Source of the DNA: Maritimibacter sp. REDSEA-S28_B5
GTDB lineage: Bacteria; Pseudomonadota; Alphaproteobacteria; Rhodobacterales; Rhodobacteraceae
Assembly: GCA_001626765.1 (NCBI GenBank)
Contig: LUOO01000007.1
Coordinates: forward strand, 51,666 to 115,665
Direction of reading: 5' to 3'
Length of the DNA stretch: 64,000 nucleotides
In this document: positions 36,814 through 46,649 of the stretch, piece by piece
Layout: each line of letters opens with the position of its first letter
How positions within the stretch are numbered: the stretch's first letter is position 1
The notes under the pieces: model-generated
The model's input: only the letters and a program-made list of their open reading frames with translations
Told to the model about the DNA's origin: nothing
The model's database searches: none
Translations under genes and position numbers: made by a program

Positions 36814-36846
36814 GGGGCGGGCCGGTGTTCCGGCAAGCGCCGCCCC
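36814..36846. other. Strong stem-loop in the ubiE-mutM intergenic region
   Basis: GGGGCGG (36814-36820) pairs with CCGCCCC (36840-36846), with an inner CCGG/CCGG pair. No T-run on either strand. The 290-nt divergent gap also must hold the ubiE and mutM promoters, which I cannot assign. Confidence 0.45.
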
Positions 36847-37021
36847 GACAGGTGCGCGTTCTTCCCGCGATGCCGTCAGGTGAGCTGCGCCTGTCTCACG
36901 CTGGCGCGCGCGAATTGAGATGTCGGGACATGCGGGGCGCGTGAACCTTGGCTTGTCGCACCCGCATGGCGCAGCCCGCATAGGCCCCCTATATTCGCCG
37001 GACGTAACTGCCGAGGTCAGA

Positions 37022-37873
37022 ATGCCCGAACTACCCGAAGTCGAAACCGTCCGCCGGGGCATGGAACCCGCGATGACGGGCATCAGGATCGCCAAGGCTG
37101 AGGTCCGGCGCGAGGGGCTGCGCTGGCCCTTTCCGCCGGGGATGGCAGAGCGGCTGACCGGGGCGACGGTAACGGGGCTGCGGCGGCGGTCGAAGTATAT
37201 CCTCGGCGATCTCGACACGGGCGAGGTGTTCCTGCTGCATCTGGGCATGTCGGGCCGCATCCTGATCTCGGGCGATCCGCTGGGGCACTTCATCCGTGAC
37301 CATCCGGCGACCGAAAAGCACGACCATGTCGTTCTGCATATGGACAACGGGGCACGGGTCACGCTCAACGACGCGCGGCGGTTCGGGGCGATGGACCTGA
37401 TCCCCGGCGGGGGCGAGGGGGCGCATATGCTGCTTGCCGGGCTGGGGCCGGAGCCGCTGGGCAACGCCTTTGACGAAACGTACCTCGTCGCCGCGCTCAA
37501 GGGCCGCAACACGCCCATCAAATCCGCGCTGCTCGACCAGCGTATCGTGGCAGGGTTGGGCAATATCTATGTCTGCGAGGCGCTGTTTCGTGCCGGTATC
37601 CACCCCGCCCGCCGTTGTCGCAACATCTCCGCCAGGCGTATCGCGTCCCTCGTCCCGATTGTCCGCGACGTCCTGACCGAGGCGATTGCCGCCGGGGGAA
37701 GCTCTTTGCGCGACTACCGGCAGGCGGACGGCGAACTGGGATATTTTCAACACACCTTCCGGGTTTACGGGCGCGAGACTTTGCCTTGCGTGACAGAGGG
37801 TTGCACCGACACCGTCCACCGCATCGTGCAATCGGGGCGGTCCTCCTTCTACTGTCCCACTTGCCAAACGTGA
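37022..37873 (+). CDS. mutM: Formamidopyrimidine-DNA glycosylase
   Basis: Base-excision repair enzyme for 8-oxoguanine, bifunctional glycosylase/AP lyase. The 283-aa protein starts [13 protein letters not shown] with catalytic Pro2 and Glu3. The H2TH region contains [18 protein letters not shown] (about 177-194), and a C-terminal zinc finger has C-X4-C ... C-X2-C (CVTEGC, YCPTC). The start at 37022 is fixed by the need for an N-terminal Pro2 nucleophile; the upstream in-frame extension would inactivate the enzyme. Confidence 0.97.
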   Translation: MPELPEVETVRRGMEPAMTGIRIAKAEVRREGLRWPFPPGMAERLTGATVTGLRRRSKYILGDLDTGEVFLLHLGMSGRILISGDPLGHFIRDHPATEKHDHVVLHMDNGARVTLNDARRFGAMDLIPGGGEGAHMLLAGLGPEPLGNAFDETYLVAALKGRNTPIKSALLDQRIVAGLGNIYVCEALFRAGIHPARRCRNISARRIASLVPIVRDVLTEAIAAGGSSLRDYRQADGELGYFQHTFRVYGRETLPCVTEGCTDTVHRIVQSGRSSFYCPTCQT

Positions 37874-37941
37874 CTTGCGAGGCGCGCGGTCTTGTGGGTA
37901 GGAGTCCCACTTGAAACCGCAAGGAAGGGGCCTGAGGCTTC

Positions 37942-38718
37942 ATGGGATATGAAAACATCATAGTGGACGTGGACCAATACGTCTGCACGATCAAACTCAA
38001 CCGGCCAGAGGCGCTCAACGCTCTGAACCTCGACCTGCTGCGCGAACTGGGCCGCGCGCTGTCCGAGGGCCAGAAGAACGACAAGGTGCGCTGCTTTATC
38101 GTCACCGGGTCGGAAAAGGCTTTTGCGGCGGGCGCGGACATCAAGATGATGTCGGAGAAGAGCTTTACCGACGTGTTCCTGGGCGATCTCTTCACGCCCG
38201 AGGAAGAGGCGGTGATGCGGGTGCGCAAGCCGATCATCGCGGCGGTCAGCGGCTACGCGCTGGGCGGTGGCTGTGAACTCGCTATGATGTGCGACTTCAT
38301 CATCGCGTCGGACACCGCAAAATTCGGCCAGCCCGAGATCAACCTTGGCGTCATGGCGGGCATGGGCGGGACCCAGCGTCTGACCGCGCTCGTTGGGCGG
38401 GCCAAGTCGATGGACATGAACCTGACCGGCCGCTTCATGGATGCTGAAGAGGCCGAGCGTTCGGGGCTGGTGTCCCGCGTGGTGCCCTGCAAGGAACTGA
38501 TGAAGGAGGCCACCTCGGCGGCCAAGAAGATCGCCGAGAAGTCGATGATCTCGGTCATGGCCATCAAGGAAGCCGTGCATCGCGCCGATCAGATGCCGCT
38601 CACCGAGGCCGTCCTGTTCGAGCGCAGGCTGTTTCACTCGATGTTCGCGACCGAGGACCAGAAAGAGGGCATGGCCGCCTTCATCGAAAAGCGCGAGCCG
38701 CAGTTTCGCGACAAGTAA
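37942..38718 (+). CDS. Enoyl-CoA hydratase
   Basis: Crotonase-fold hydratase adding water to trans-2-enoyl-CoA, 258 aa. It has the oxyanion-hole motif [11 protein letters not shown] (about 64-74), [15 protein letters not shown] (about 102-116) and the two catalytic glutamate positions (E near 116 and E near 136, [10 protein letters not shown]). Length and sequence resemble FadB1/short-chain enoyl-CoA hydratases common beside mutM in Rhodobacteraceae. Ends in a strong terminator. Confidence 0.93.
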   Translation: MGYENIIVDVDQYVCTIKLNRPEALNALNLDLLRELGRALSEGQKNDKVRCFIVTGSEKAFAAGADIKMMSEKSFTDVFLGDLFTPEEEAVMRVRKPIIAAVSGYALGGGCELAMMCDFIIASDTAKFGQPEINLGVMAGMGGTQRLTALVGRAKSMDMNLTGRFMDAEEAERSGLVSRVVPCKELMKEATSAAKKIAEKSMISVMAIKEAVHRADQMPLTEAVLFERRLFHSMFATEDQKEGMAAFIEKREPQFRDK

Positions 38719-38741
38719 TCGGCAGGCTTTGGCCTGAGGAT

Positions 38742-38778
38742 CGGCGGCGCGGGAACACCCGACGCCGCCGTTTCGTTT
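38742..38778 (+). terminator. Rho-independent terminator after enoyl-CoA hydratase
   Basis: CGGCGGCG (38742-38749) pairs with CGCCGCCG (38763-38770), followed by TTTCGTTT. Confidence 0.8.
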
Positions 38779-38816
38779 CCGGTGCTCTCTTATGGGACCA
38801 GTCCGGAGGACACCTG

Positions 38817-39221
38817 ATGAAAGCACTCGTTCTGATGATCCCGCTCGCCCTTCTGGGCTGCGACCCCGACACGGCAGAGACTGTGGGCGCGGCCGAGGTG
38901 CCGACTGGTATTCCTGCGGACATGCAGGGCCGATGGGGCCTGACCGCGACCGAATGCACCGCCGATCCTTCCATCGCCAAGGGGCTGATGGTGGTCGAGG
39001 GTGACACGCTGCGCTTCTACGAATCGCGCGGGACGCTCGCGGCCGTGACGGGCGGGTCCGAGACCGAGCTTCAGGGCCAGTTCGCCTTTACCGGCGAGGG
39101 CATGGAATGGGAGCGCGACCTTGTGCTCACGCTGTCTGACGGGGGCGACACGCTCACCCGGCTCGACACAGGCGACGACGAGAACGCGGGCAGCTTCGAC
39201 TACGTGCGCTGCGCCGAGTGA
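38817..39221 (+). CDS. Putative small lipoprotein
   Basis: A 134-aa protein with a short lipoprotein signal (lipobox LLGC, Cys at residue 15), then a compact beta-rich domain (GRWGLTATECTADPS, LMVVEGDTLRFYESRG) ending in CAE. The pattern resembles small lipocalin-like or META-like envelope proteins, but no family is assigned. GGAGG lies 9 nt upstream of the ATG. Confidence 0.75.
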   Translation: MKALVLMIPLALLGCDPDTAETVGAAEVPTGIPADMQGRWGLTATECTADPSIAKGLMVVEGDTLRFYESRGTLAAVTGGSETELQGQFAFTGEGMEWERDLVLTLSDGGDTLTRLDTGDDENAGSFDYVRCAE

Positions 39222-39257
39222 TCTGTTAGGGCTATCGCCGACAACTGGAGAGGCACC

Positions 39258-40139
39258 ATGCGCATTCTTTTCACCGGCGGGTCCGGCAAGGCGGGCAAAC
39301 ACGCGGTTCGCTATCTCGTCGAGGCCGGGCACCGGGTGCTCAACGTTGATCTGAGGCCGTTCGACCTTGACGGGGTCGAGACGCGGCATGTGGACCTGAC
39401 CGACGCGGGTCAGGTGATGGACACGGTGCTGAATTACGCAGCCCTCGACGAACTCGACCTGCCCGAGAAGCCATCCTTCGACGCCATCGTGCATTTCGCC
39501 GCCGTGCCCCGCATCCTCGTCACCTCGGACGCCGAATGTTACCGCACCAATACGCTGGCCACCTACAACGTGCTCGAGGCGGCGGCGCGGGCTGGTGTGC
39601 CCAAGGTGATCTTTGCCTCGTCCGAAACCACCTATGCGATCTGCTTCGCCCAAGGCGAGAAGAGGCCCGACTACATCCCCATCGACGAGGATCACCCGAC
39701 GGTCCCCCACGACAGCTATGCCATGTCAAAGGTGGTGAACGAGGCGACGGCGCGCAGTTTTCAGGCGCGCACGGGGGCAGATATCTATGGCCTTCGGATC
39801 AACAACGTGATCGAGCCGCATGAATACGAGACGTTGTTCCCGACATTTGTGAACGACCCGGAAAAGCGCCGTCGCAACATATTCGCCTACATCGACGCCC
39901 GCGACCTCGGCCAGATGGTTGACTGCTGCCTGCGCACGAACGGGCTGGGCTATGAGGTGTTCAACGTGTCCAACGACCACCATTCGGTGGCGGCAACGAC
40001 GCCGGAACTCATCACGCGGTTCTATCAGGGCGTGCCCAAGCGTGCCGAGATGGGCGAGCGCGAGACCTTCTATTCCAACGCCAAGGCCAAGCGGCTCGTG
40101 GGCTTTCAGCCGCGCTACGACTGGCGCGACATCCTCTAG
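39258..40139 (+). CDS. NAD(P)-dependent epimerase/dehydratase family protein
   Basis: A 293-aa extended short-chain dehydrogenase with N-terminal glycine motif TGGSGKAGKHAVRYL, DLRPF at the end of the second strand (acidic residue favouring NAD) and catalytic YxxxK in DSYAMSKVV (Tyr near 154, Lys near 158). A nucleotide-sugar or uronate dehydrogenase role is possible; the substrate is unassigned. It is preceded by GGAG and overlaps the convergent patatin gene by 4 nt at the 3' end. Confidence 0.85.
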   Translation: MRILFTGGSGKAGKHAVRYLVEAGHRVLNVDLRPFDLDGVETRHVDLTDAGQVMDTVLNYAALDELDLPEKPSFDAIVHFAAVPRILVTSDAECYRTNTLATYNVLEAAARAGVPKVIFASSETTYAICFAQGEKRPDYIPIDEDHPTVPHDSYAMSKVVNEATARSFQARTGADIYGLRINNVIEPHEYETLFPTFVNDPEKRRRNIFAYIDARDLGQMVDCCLRTNGLGYEVFNVSNDHHSVAATTPELITRFYQGVPKRAEMGERETFYSNAKAKRLVGFQPRYDWRDIL

Positions 40140-41179
40140 CCGAAGCGTTCGATCAGTTGCGCGGTCGAGGTCTGGCCCAGCCGCGCCCTGTTCTTTCGTA
40201 GCCAGTGCGCCGTCGTGCGTTCCCCGATCCCGTGCAGCTCGGTCAGGAGCGACCAGGACGGAAAGAGCTTGGACATGGGGTCGAATTCGCCCATCGCCTC
40301 TTCGTTGTTGATCTCGTGGAAGCGCAGGTTGGCGACCGACTTCACGACGCTGCTCCGGCAACTGCTCGGGTCGTCGCGAAATTCTTCCTTCAGCATGGCG
40401 ATGGCGCGCAGCTCGGCCAGAAGCGACTGGTTGAAGGTCAGCTCGCTGATCCGGTCGGGGATGTCGGTGGCTAGCCGTGGTGTGCCCAGCCGCCGATAAG
40501 GATTGATCGTGACGAGCACGAGATCGCGGGTCGCGGTGTTCTCGACCAGCTGCATGACGGGCGGATTCGCGGCGAAACCGCCGTCCCAGTAATCTTCGCC
40601 GTCAATGGTCACGGGGGGGAACACCGTGGGCAGACAGGCCGAGGCAAGCAGCACGTCTGGCGTCAGCTCTTCGTTGGTGAAGATGCGGGCGAGCCCGGTC
40701 TGCACATGGGTCGCCGCGATGAAAAGCCGTGGCGCCTCGGGCCGTCGCAGGGCGTCGAAGTCGATGACATCCGACAGGATCCGCCGGAGCATGTCCTGCG
40801 CGGGCAGCCCGGCCATGGGCGAGGCGGTAAAGCTCGTGCGCCCGGCCGTGAAGGCGTCGAGCCAGCGGGACGAGGCCCGGAGCCATGCGTTGATCGGGTC
40901 GAAGATCGGCAGGAACGGTGTCACGCGCCGTGCCGCCTCGTTCACCGCGGTCCAGAAGACGCGCAGATCTTCACGCGCCGCCGTATTGCCACCCCGGACC
41001 AGCCCCGAGGCCGCCACGAGGGCGTTCATCGCCCCCGCCGAGGCACCCGACAGCGCGCCCACGGCGATGGTTTCGTCGCGAAACAGCCGGTCGAGCACTC
41101 CCCAGGTAAAGGCGCCATGCGCGCCGCCCCCCTGCAGGGCAACGTCGATCTTGGTCGTGGTCAGCGTGTCCTTTGCCAT
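40136..41179 (-). CDS. Patatin-like phospholipase
   Basis: A 347-aa acyl hydrolase with the patatin oxyanion loop GGGAHGAF (about residues 17-24), nucleophile elbow GASAG (S47) and catalytic Asp in DGGFAANP. Patatin-like phospholipases hydrolyse membrane or storage lipids; in PHA-storing alphaproteobacteria relatives are sometimes granule-associated. The ATG at 41179 is supported by AGGAG 7 nt upstream; the longer in-frame ORF has no such site. Confidence 0.88.
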   Translation of the reverse strand: MAKDTLTTTKIDVALQGGGAHGAFTWGVLDRLFRDETIAVGALSGASAGAMNALVAASGLVRGGNTAAREDLRVFWTAVNEAARRVTPFLPIFDPINAWLRASSRWLDAFTAGRTSFTASPMAGLPAQDMLRRILSDVIDFDALRRPEAPRLFIAATHVQTGLARIFTNEELTPDVLLASACLPTVFPPVTIDGEDYWDGGFAANPPVMQLVENTATRDLVLVTINPYRRLGTPRLATDIPDRISELTFNQSLLAELRAIAMLKEEFRDDPSSCRSSVVKSVANLRFHEINNEEAMGEFDPMSKLFPSWSLLTELHGIGERTTAHWLRKNRARLGQTSTAQLIERFG

Positions 41180-41440
41180 CCGGGCACTCCTTTTCGCTGC
41201 ATCGCAGCATGATGCCAGCATATTGTAATCCGCAAGCTCCGCGTAAAGGGGGCGGGCGGCAGATTGCGGCCCGAGCAGTGCCATCGTGAGAATCGGCTTC
41301 ACAACGCGGCCCGGACCCCTTATAGGCACACCTCATATGCGCGTGAGACCCGCTTGGTCGGAAGATGCCGGTAGAGAACCCGGTCGGGATTTGTCTCGTG
41401 CAACCAGTATTGAACCAAACCCGACGAAGGGAAGATCACC

Positions 41441-41704
41441 ATGGCCAACTCGCCGCAGTCCAAGAAACGCGCCCGTCAGAACGAGCGTCGCTTCGACGTC
41501 AACAAAGCCCGCCGTTCGCGCATCCGCACCTACCTGCGCAAGGTCGAAGAGGCGCTTACCGCCGGCGACAAAGATGCCGCCGCTGCCGCGCTCAAGGCTG
41601 CCCAGCCTGAACTGATGCGGGGTGTCACCAAGGGCGTTTACCACAAGAACACCGCCGCGCGGAAAATGTCGCGCCTGACCCATCGCGTGAAAACGCTGGC
41701 CTGA
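41441..41704 (+). CDS. rpsT: 30S ribosomal protein S20
   Basis: Primary 16S-binding small-subunit protein, 87 aa, fully helical and basic. It has the typical start [21 protein letters not shown] and C-terminal [24 protein letters not shown] precedes the ATG. Followed by a strong terminator, then the long gap before dnaA, an arrangement common in this family of bacteria. Confidence 0.97.
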   Translation: MANSPQSKKRARQNERRFDVNKARRSRIRTYLRKVEEALTAGDKDAAAAALKAAQPELMRGVTKGVYHKNTAARKMSRLTHRVKTLA

Positions 41705-41745
41705 TTTCTCGCCGGCTTGAGACTTTCAAGCAGGCAGACGGATGA

Positions 41746-41780
41746 AACGCGGGGACCGAAAGGTTCCCGCGTTTTCGTTT
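41746..41780 (+). terminator. Rho-independent terminator of rpsT
   Basis: AACGCGGG-GACC and GGTT-CCCGCGTT form a 12-bp near-perfect stem around GAAA (41746-41773), followed by TTCGTTTT. Confidence 0.9.
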
Positions 41781-42443
41781 TGCGTGCTGACCTGTCTGAT
41801 CGCGAGGACTGCTGCGGGGACACTGACGCAACGTCCGGCGGGTGATTCCACGCGGCCCGCCCAAAGCGCGGGCGCTTGCCCGGATCAAATGCAGATTTGC
41901 CCCTGCCAGACCCTGAACATGGTGCGCGGCGGACACATTCTAAGGCGACCACGATTCGTGATCACGATCGCTGGAAGCGATTTCGCCCTTAGTTTCCAGA
42001 GGCGAAATTGGATTAGTGAAAGCGACCCCGGATTCGGATGCGCTAAGTTTGAGTCAAGATGATTGATCGGTTGCGACTCGTTGTCCCCGGAAACTACTTT
42101 GACCAAGCGACAAACGTCGCTGACTTGGGACAGGCGGTTAGCAGGGATGGGGATCTCTGCACGAGGACCGCACCGAGGGGATCTGAGGGGACACCTTCGG
42201 TATTTTTGACAGTTATACTGGCCGCGATGTGCCTTCGCGGGCATGTATGCCGTTTTCCTGCCTGATGGCGATCCCTGCCGGGGTGCCGTCGGGGCTTGGC
42301 CCAATGTCAGCACGCTGGTCGTCTCGCACCAAACAAAGGCGCGGGTAGAGTGGCGCGTTCAGGCGTCCGTTTTTGAGTTGAGCGGTCATGCCTTCGGAGA
42401 CTTGGGTCCGGGGCTTGTGGCCAGATGAAACAGGTCAAAAAAG
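41781..42443. other. Long non-coding gap upstream of dnaA (possible oriC, unproven)
   Basis: About 660 nt without a supportable gene between the rpsT terminator and dnaA. Contents: a CGTGATCACG palindrome (about 41957-41966), a GATGGGGATC-rich stretch near 42150, and a TTTTTGACAGTTATACT tract near 42206-42223 that may belong to the dnaA promoter. No close match to the DnaA box TTATCCACA was found by eye, so calling this oriC would rest only on its position. Confidence 0.35.
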
Positions 42444-43826
42444 ATGGCGGAGACTATGTGGGGAAGAGTACGCGAGCGGCTGGAGCAATCGGTCGGGGCG
42501 AACAACTATCGCAACTGGATTGCACCGCTGGAATTCGCGGATCTTGAAGACGGCGTTGCCCGCTTCATCGTTCCGACCAATTTCATGGGTAACTGGGTCC
42601 AGCGCAATTTCGGGGACCAGATCCTCAAGCAATTCGTGAGCGACGGGGCCAAAGTCTCGCGGCTCGAATTCGTCGTGCCCAAGGCGCAGTCCACGGGCCG
42701 TGTCACTCCGCCGGCGCCCGCGAATGGGAACAGCCGTCCTGCCGCCCCTGCCGCCGCCGTGGTTTCGGCCGGGAACGGGGGCGAACTGCCCGGCGCGCCG
42801 CTGGACAAACGCTTCACCTTCGACAACTTCGTCGTCGGCAAGCCCAACGAACTGGCCCATGCCGCTGCCCGGCGTGTGGCCGACGGTGGGCCCGTCACCT
42901 TCAACCCGCTGTTCCTTTATGGTGGCGTGGGCCTCGGCAAGACGCACCTCATGCACGCCATCGCGCATGAGATGACCGCGCGCCGCCCGGACCTTCGGGT
43001 GCTCTACCTGTCGGCAGAACAGTTCATGTATCGCTTCGTGCAGGCGCTGCGCGACAAGCAGATGATGGACTTCAAGCACATGTTCCGTTCCGTCGACGTG
43101 CTCATGGTCGATGACGTGCAGTTCATCGCGGGCAAGGATTCCACGCAGGAAGAGTTCTTCCACACCTTCAATGCGCTGGTGGACCAGAACAAGCAGATCA
43201 TCATCTCGGCGGACCGTGCGCCGGGCGACATCAAGGACCTCGAGGAACGGATCAAGTCGCGCCTTCAATGCGGTCTGGTCGTCGATCTGCACCCTACGGA
43301 TTATGAGCTGCGCCTCGGCGTGCTTCAGTCCAAGGTGGCGCAGAACGCCGCGGCCTTCCCGGACATGCGGCTGGCGCCCGGCGTGCTAGAGTTCCTCGCC
43401 CACCGGATCACCACCAACGTCCGCGTGCTCGAAGGCGCGCTGATGCGGCTCTTTGCCTTCGGTTCGCTCGTCGGCAAGGAGATCACGCTGGAGGCCGCGC
43501 AGGATTGCCTGGCTGATGTGCTCAAGCAGTCGGACCGCAAGGTCACGGTCGAGGAAATCCAGCGCAAGGTGGCCGAGCACTACGGCATCCGCCTGTCCGA
43601 CATGATCGGGCCGAAACGTCTGCGCTCGATCGCGCGTCCGCGCCAGGTGGCGATGAAGCTGTCCAAGGACCTGACCACGCGGTCCTACCCGGATATCGGC
43701 AAACGCTTCGGGGGCCGCGATCATTCGACCGTCATGCACGGCGTCAAGAAGATCGAGGAACTGATCGGCAGCGATCACCAGCTCGCCGAGGACTTCGAGC
43801 TTCTCAAGCGCGCGCTGGAGCATTGA
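42444..43826 (+). CDS. dnaA: Chromosomal replication initiator protein DnaA
   Basis: AAA+ initiator that binds DnaA boxes and melts oriC. The 460-aa protein has domain I (residues 1-85, NNYRNWIAPLEF), a short linker domain II, Walker A GGVGLGKTHL (about 160-169), Walker B LMVDDVQF (near 222), and DNA-binding domain IV with RPRQVAMKL and the signature GGRDHSTVMHGVKKIE. It is slightly shorter than enteric DnaA because of the small domain II. First of a dnaA-dnaN-recF series. Confidence 0.98.
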   Translation: MAETMWGRVRERLEQSVGANNYRNWIAPLEFADLEDGVARFIVPTNFMGNWVQRNFGDQILKQFVSDGAKVSRLEFVVPKAQSTGRVTPPAPANGNSRPAAPAAAVVSAGNGGELPGAPLDKRFTFDNFVVGKPNELAHAAARRVADGGPVTFNPLFLYGGVGLGKTHLMHAIAHEMTARRPDLRVLYLSAEQFMYRFVQALRDKQMMDFKHMFRSVDVLMVDDVQFIAGKDSTQEEFFHTFNALVDQNKQIIISADRAPGDIKDLEERIKSRLQCGLVVDLHPTDYELRLGVLQSKVAQNAAAFPDMRLAPGVLEFLAHRITTNVRVLEGALMRLFAFGSLVGKEITLEAAQDCLADVLKQSDRKVTVEEIQRKVAEHYGIRLSDMIGPKRLRSIARPRQVAMKLSKDLTTRSYPDIGKRFGGRDHSTVMHGVKKIEELIGSDHQLAEDFELLKRALEH

Positions 43827-43937
43827 TCCGGCCGCTGACCTTGACGCCCCAGTAAAACACCGGGAAAGTGCGAAAAAACTTGTGACGGGCGGCGACCGCT
43901 GTAAGGTCGCTGTCCCGATACCTGTGAGGAGTGGGAC

Positions 43938-45056
43938 ATGAGAATTTCCATCGAGCGTGCCGCGCTGCTCAAGGCGGTCGGTCAGGCGCAGTCGGTCGTC
44001 GAGCGCCGCAACACGATTCCGATCCTCGCGAACGTCCTGATGGAAGCCGAGGGCAACACCGTGTCGTTCCGCGCCACCGACCTTGATATCGAGGTGGTGG
44101 ACAAGGCGCCCGCCATGGTCGAACGCGCCGGGGCCACGACGGTGAGCGCCGTGACGCTGAACGAGATCGTGCGCAAGCTGCCCGACGGGGCCATGGTCAC
44201 GCTGTCCGATGACGGCGCGTCCGGGCGTCTGTCGATCGAAGCGGGGCGGTCGCATTTCAACCTCGCGACGCTGCCGAAAGAGGACTTTCCGGTCATGGCG
44301 TCGTCGGAATACTCCGCGAATTTCGCCTGCCCGGCGCCGGTTCTGCGGCGGCTCTTTGACAAGTCGAAATTCGCGATTTCGACGGAAGAGACGCGCTATT
44401 ACCTCAACGGTGTCTACATGCATGTGGCCGATGCCGAGAGCGGCAAGGTCCTGCGCTGCGTGGCGACCGACGGGCACCGGCTGGCGCGGATCGACGCGGA
44501 CCTGCCCACGGGGGCGGATACGCTTCCTGGCGTGATCGTGCCGCGCAAGACGGTGAACGAGTTGCGCAAGCTCCTCGACGATGACGAAATGCAGATCGCG
44601 GTGTCGGTGTCCGAAACCAAGATACGTTTCGCGACGCCGGACATCACGCTCACGTCCAAGGTGATCGACGGCACCTTCCCCGACTACACCCGCGTGATCC
44701 CGATGGGGAACACGAAGAAGATGGAAGTGGACGCGCAGGAATTCGCGAAAGCCGTGGACCGCGTCGCCACCGTGTCGTCGGAACGTTCGCGCGCCGTGAA
44801 ACTGGCGCTCGATGAGGACAAGCTGATCCTTTCGGTCAATGCGCCCGACGCCGGTGCGGCCGAGGAAGAGCTGATCGTGGCCTATGGCGACGAGCGGCTC
44901 GAGATCGGCTTCAACGCCAAGTACCTGCTCGAAATCGCCTCGCAGGTCGATCGCGAGAACGCGACCTTCCTCTTCGACAGCGCCGGTCAGCCCGTTCTCA
45001 TGCGCGAAGGCAACGACACATCGGCGGTCTATGTCGTCATGCCGATGCGGGTGTGA
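43938..45056 (+). CDS. dnaN: DNA polymerase III beta sliding clamp
   Basis: Ring-shaped processivity clamp, 372 aa, three repeated clamp domains (starts near 1, 125 and 250). It has the N-terminal MRISIERAALLKAVGQAQSVVERRNTIPIL (read in parts) and the C-terminal VYVVMPMRV motif that lies near the clamp-binding pocket. GAGGAG precedes the ATG. Located 111 nt after dnaA. Confidence 0.98.
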   Translation: MRISIERAALLKAVGQAQSVVERRNTIPILANVLMEAEGNTVSFRATDLDIEVVDKAPAMVERAGATTVSAVTLNEIVRKLPDGAMVTLSDDGASGRLSIEAGRSHFNLATLPKEDFPVMASSEYSANFACPAPVLRRLFDKSKFAISTEETRYYLNGVYMHVADAESGKVLRCVATDGHRLARIDADLPTGADTLPGVIVPRKTVNELRKLLDDDEMQIAVSVSETKIRFATPDITLTSKVIDGTFPDYTRVIPMGNTKKMEVDAQEFAKAVDRVATVSSERSRAVKLALDEDKLILSVNAPDAGAAEEELIVAYGDERLEIGFNAKYLLEIASQVDRENATFLFDSAGQPVLMREGNDTSAVYVVMPMRV

Positions 45057-45080
45057 CGGGCGGCTTGCCAGAGACTCTTG

Positions 45081-45115
45081 ATGCCTCCGGCGGGCGTATT
45101 TGGGGAAAGACGAAA
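45081..45115. repeat. Probable Rhodobacteraceae intergenic repeat unit
   Basis: ATGCCTCCGGCGGGCGTATT followed by TGGGGAAAGACGAAA in the dnaN-recF gap. This 'CCTCCGGCGGG-GTATTT-GGAAAGA-GAA' string is one I recognise as recurring in Rhodobacteraceae intergenic regions; a diverged relative lies at about 34425-34452. Confidence 0.5.
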
Positions 45116-45123
45116 GGGCTGGA

Positions 45124-46236
45124 ATGAGCCTTTGTCTGACCTCCCTGACCCTGTCACATTTCCGGTCGCACGTCCGGGCGTCGCTCGAATTGGACGGGCG
45201 GCCCGTCGCCATTTTCGGGGCCAATGGCGCGGGCAAGACCAACATTTTGGAAGCGGTGAGCCTCATGTCCCCAGGCCGTGGTCTGCGCGGCGCGGCGGCG
45301 GAGGAGATGGCGCGCCGGCCCGAAGCGGTCGGGTGGAAAGTGTCCGGCGTCCTGCGATCCCTGCACCAGGTGCATGAGGTCGAGACATGGGCCGAACCTG
45401 GCCAGTCACGCTCGGTGACCATCGACGACAAGCCCGCGCCGCAGGTGGCGCTGGGGCGGATCGCGCGGGTCACTTGGCTCGTCCCTGTCATGGACCGGCT
45501 CTGGGTCGAGGGGGCCGACGGGCGGCGCAAGTTCCTCGACCGTCTCTCGCTCAGTTTCGAGCCGGGGCACGGCGACGCAGTGCTGACCTATGACAAGGCG
45601 ATGCGCGAGCGAAACCGGCTTTTGAAGGACGGGCAACGCGACGCCTTCTGGTATCGGGCGCTTGAGGCGCAGATGGCCGAGGCGGGGGCGGTGATCCAGC
45701 GCAATCGGGAACGCACGCTGGAGCTGATCATCGACAGCCAGAGGGAGGCCGAGACGGCCTTTCCGGCGGCGGAGCTGACCCTGCTGTTTGCCGAAGGCGC
45801 CGAGGCCGGGCCGCGCACGCGCGAGGAGCTGGCGGATGCCCTGGCCGACAGTCGCCCGCGCGACATGCTGGCCGGGCGCACGCTCGTTGGTCCCCATCGT
45901 GCCGATCTGGCTGCGGTCTATGCCGAAAAGGGGATGCCTGCGAAAGAATGTTCGACGGGCGAGCAGAAGGCGCTGCTCGTGTCGCTGATCCTCGCCAACG
46001 GACGTGCGCTCGCGCGGGATTTCGGGGCGCCGCCCATACTGCTTCTCGACGAAGTGTCGGCGCATCTGGACGCCGGCCGCCGCGCGGCGCTTTATGACGA
46101 GATCGTCGCCTTGGGCGCGCAGGCCTTCATGACCGGCACGGGCCCCGAGCTGTTCGCCGAACTGGGCGCGAGGGCACAGCATATCGAGGTCCGCGACGAG
46201 GCGGGCGTGAGCCATGTGGAAGAGGTGGAGCCATGA
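45124..46236 (+). CDS. recF: DNA replication/repair protein RecF
   Basis: SMC-like ATPase that loads RecA at single-strand gaps. The 370-aa product has Walker A GANGAGKTN (about 32-40), the signature region STGEQKALLVSLILANG and Walker B PPILLLDEVSAHLD. The ATG at 45124 is chosen over an in-frame start at 45100 because it gives the family N-terminus (LTSLTLSHFRSH). It overlaps the VOC gene by 4 nt. Confidence 0.95.
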   Translation: MSLCLTSLTLSHFRSHVRASLELDGRPVAIFGANGAGKTNILEAVSLMSPGRGLRGAAAEEMARRPEAVGWKVSGVLRSLHQVHEVETWAEPGQSRSVTIDDKPAPQVALGRIARVTWLVPVMDRLWVEGADGRRKFLDRLSLSFEPGHGDAVLTYDKAMRERNRLLKDGQRDAFWYRALEAQMAEAGAVIQRNRERTLELIIDSQREAETAFPAAELTLLFAEGAEAGPRTREELADALADSRPRDMLAGRTLVGPHRADLAAVYAEKGMPAKECSTGEQKALLVSLILANGRALARDFGAPPILLLDEVSAHLDAGRRAALYDEIVALGAQAFMTGTGPELFAELGARAQHIEVRDEAGVSHVEEVEP

Positions 46237-46649
46237 AAACCAATCGCGTGACCCTGATCACTCTGGGTGTCGAGGACGTGGCGCGGGCGCGGGCCTATTA
46301 CGAGGCGATCGGCTGGGTGCTGGAGGAAGATCTGGGTGAGGCGGCATTCTACGCCATGAACGGCATGAAATTCGGGTTCTTCTCGCTCGAGGGGCTGGCC
46401 AAGGAGACCGGACGCCCGGTCTCCGCGCTGCGCAACGGCGCGATGACGCTCGCCCAGAACTTCACCTCAGAGGCCGAAGTGGACGCGATGTTCGAGCGCG
46501 CCGTGACGGCGGGCGCGGACCCGGTCACACAGCCGTTCAAGACCGACTGGGGCGGCTATTCCTCCTATGTGGCCGATCCCGACGGGCATCTGTGGGAGTT
46601 CGCCCACAACCCGTTCTGGGAGATGGACGAGGATGGCGCGCTCACATGA
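46233..46649 (+). CDS. VOC family protein (glyoxalase/bleomycin resistance-like)
   Basis: A 138-aa vicinal-oxygen-chelate protein with paired halves: TLGVEDVARARAYYEAIGW at the N-terminus and SSYVADPDGHLWEFAHNPFW at the C-terminus. The first-half metal position is not His, so catalytic activity is doubtful; many such proteins are binding proteins. It overlaps recF (ATGA) and the next gene (ATGA), so it is translationally coupled to both. Confidence 0.85.
   Translation: MKTNRVTLITLGVEDVARARAYYEAIGWVLEEDLGEAAFYAMNGMKFGFFSLEGLAKETGRPVSALRNGAMTLAQNFTSEAEVDAMFERAVTAGADPVTQPFKTDWGGYSSYVADPDGHLWEFAHNPFWEMDEDGALT

Noticed and set aside
41742..42265. Short ORFs in the rpsT-dnaA gap
   Set aside because: One starts at the rpsT terminator hairpin, the others have no ribosome site or recognisable motifs.
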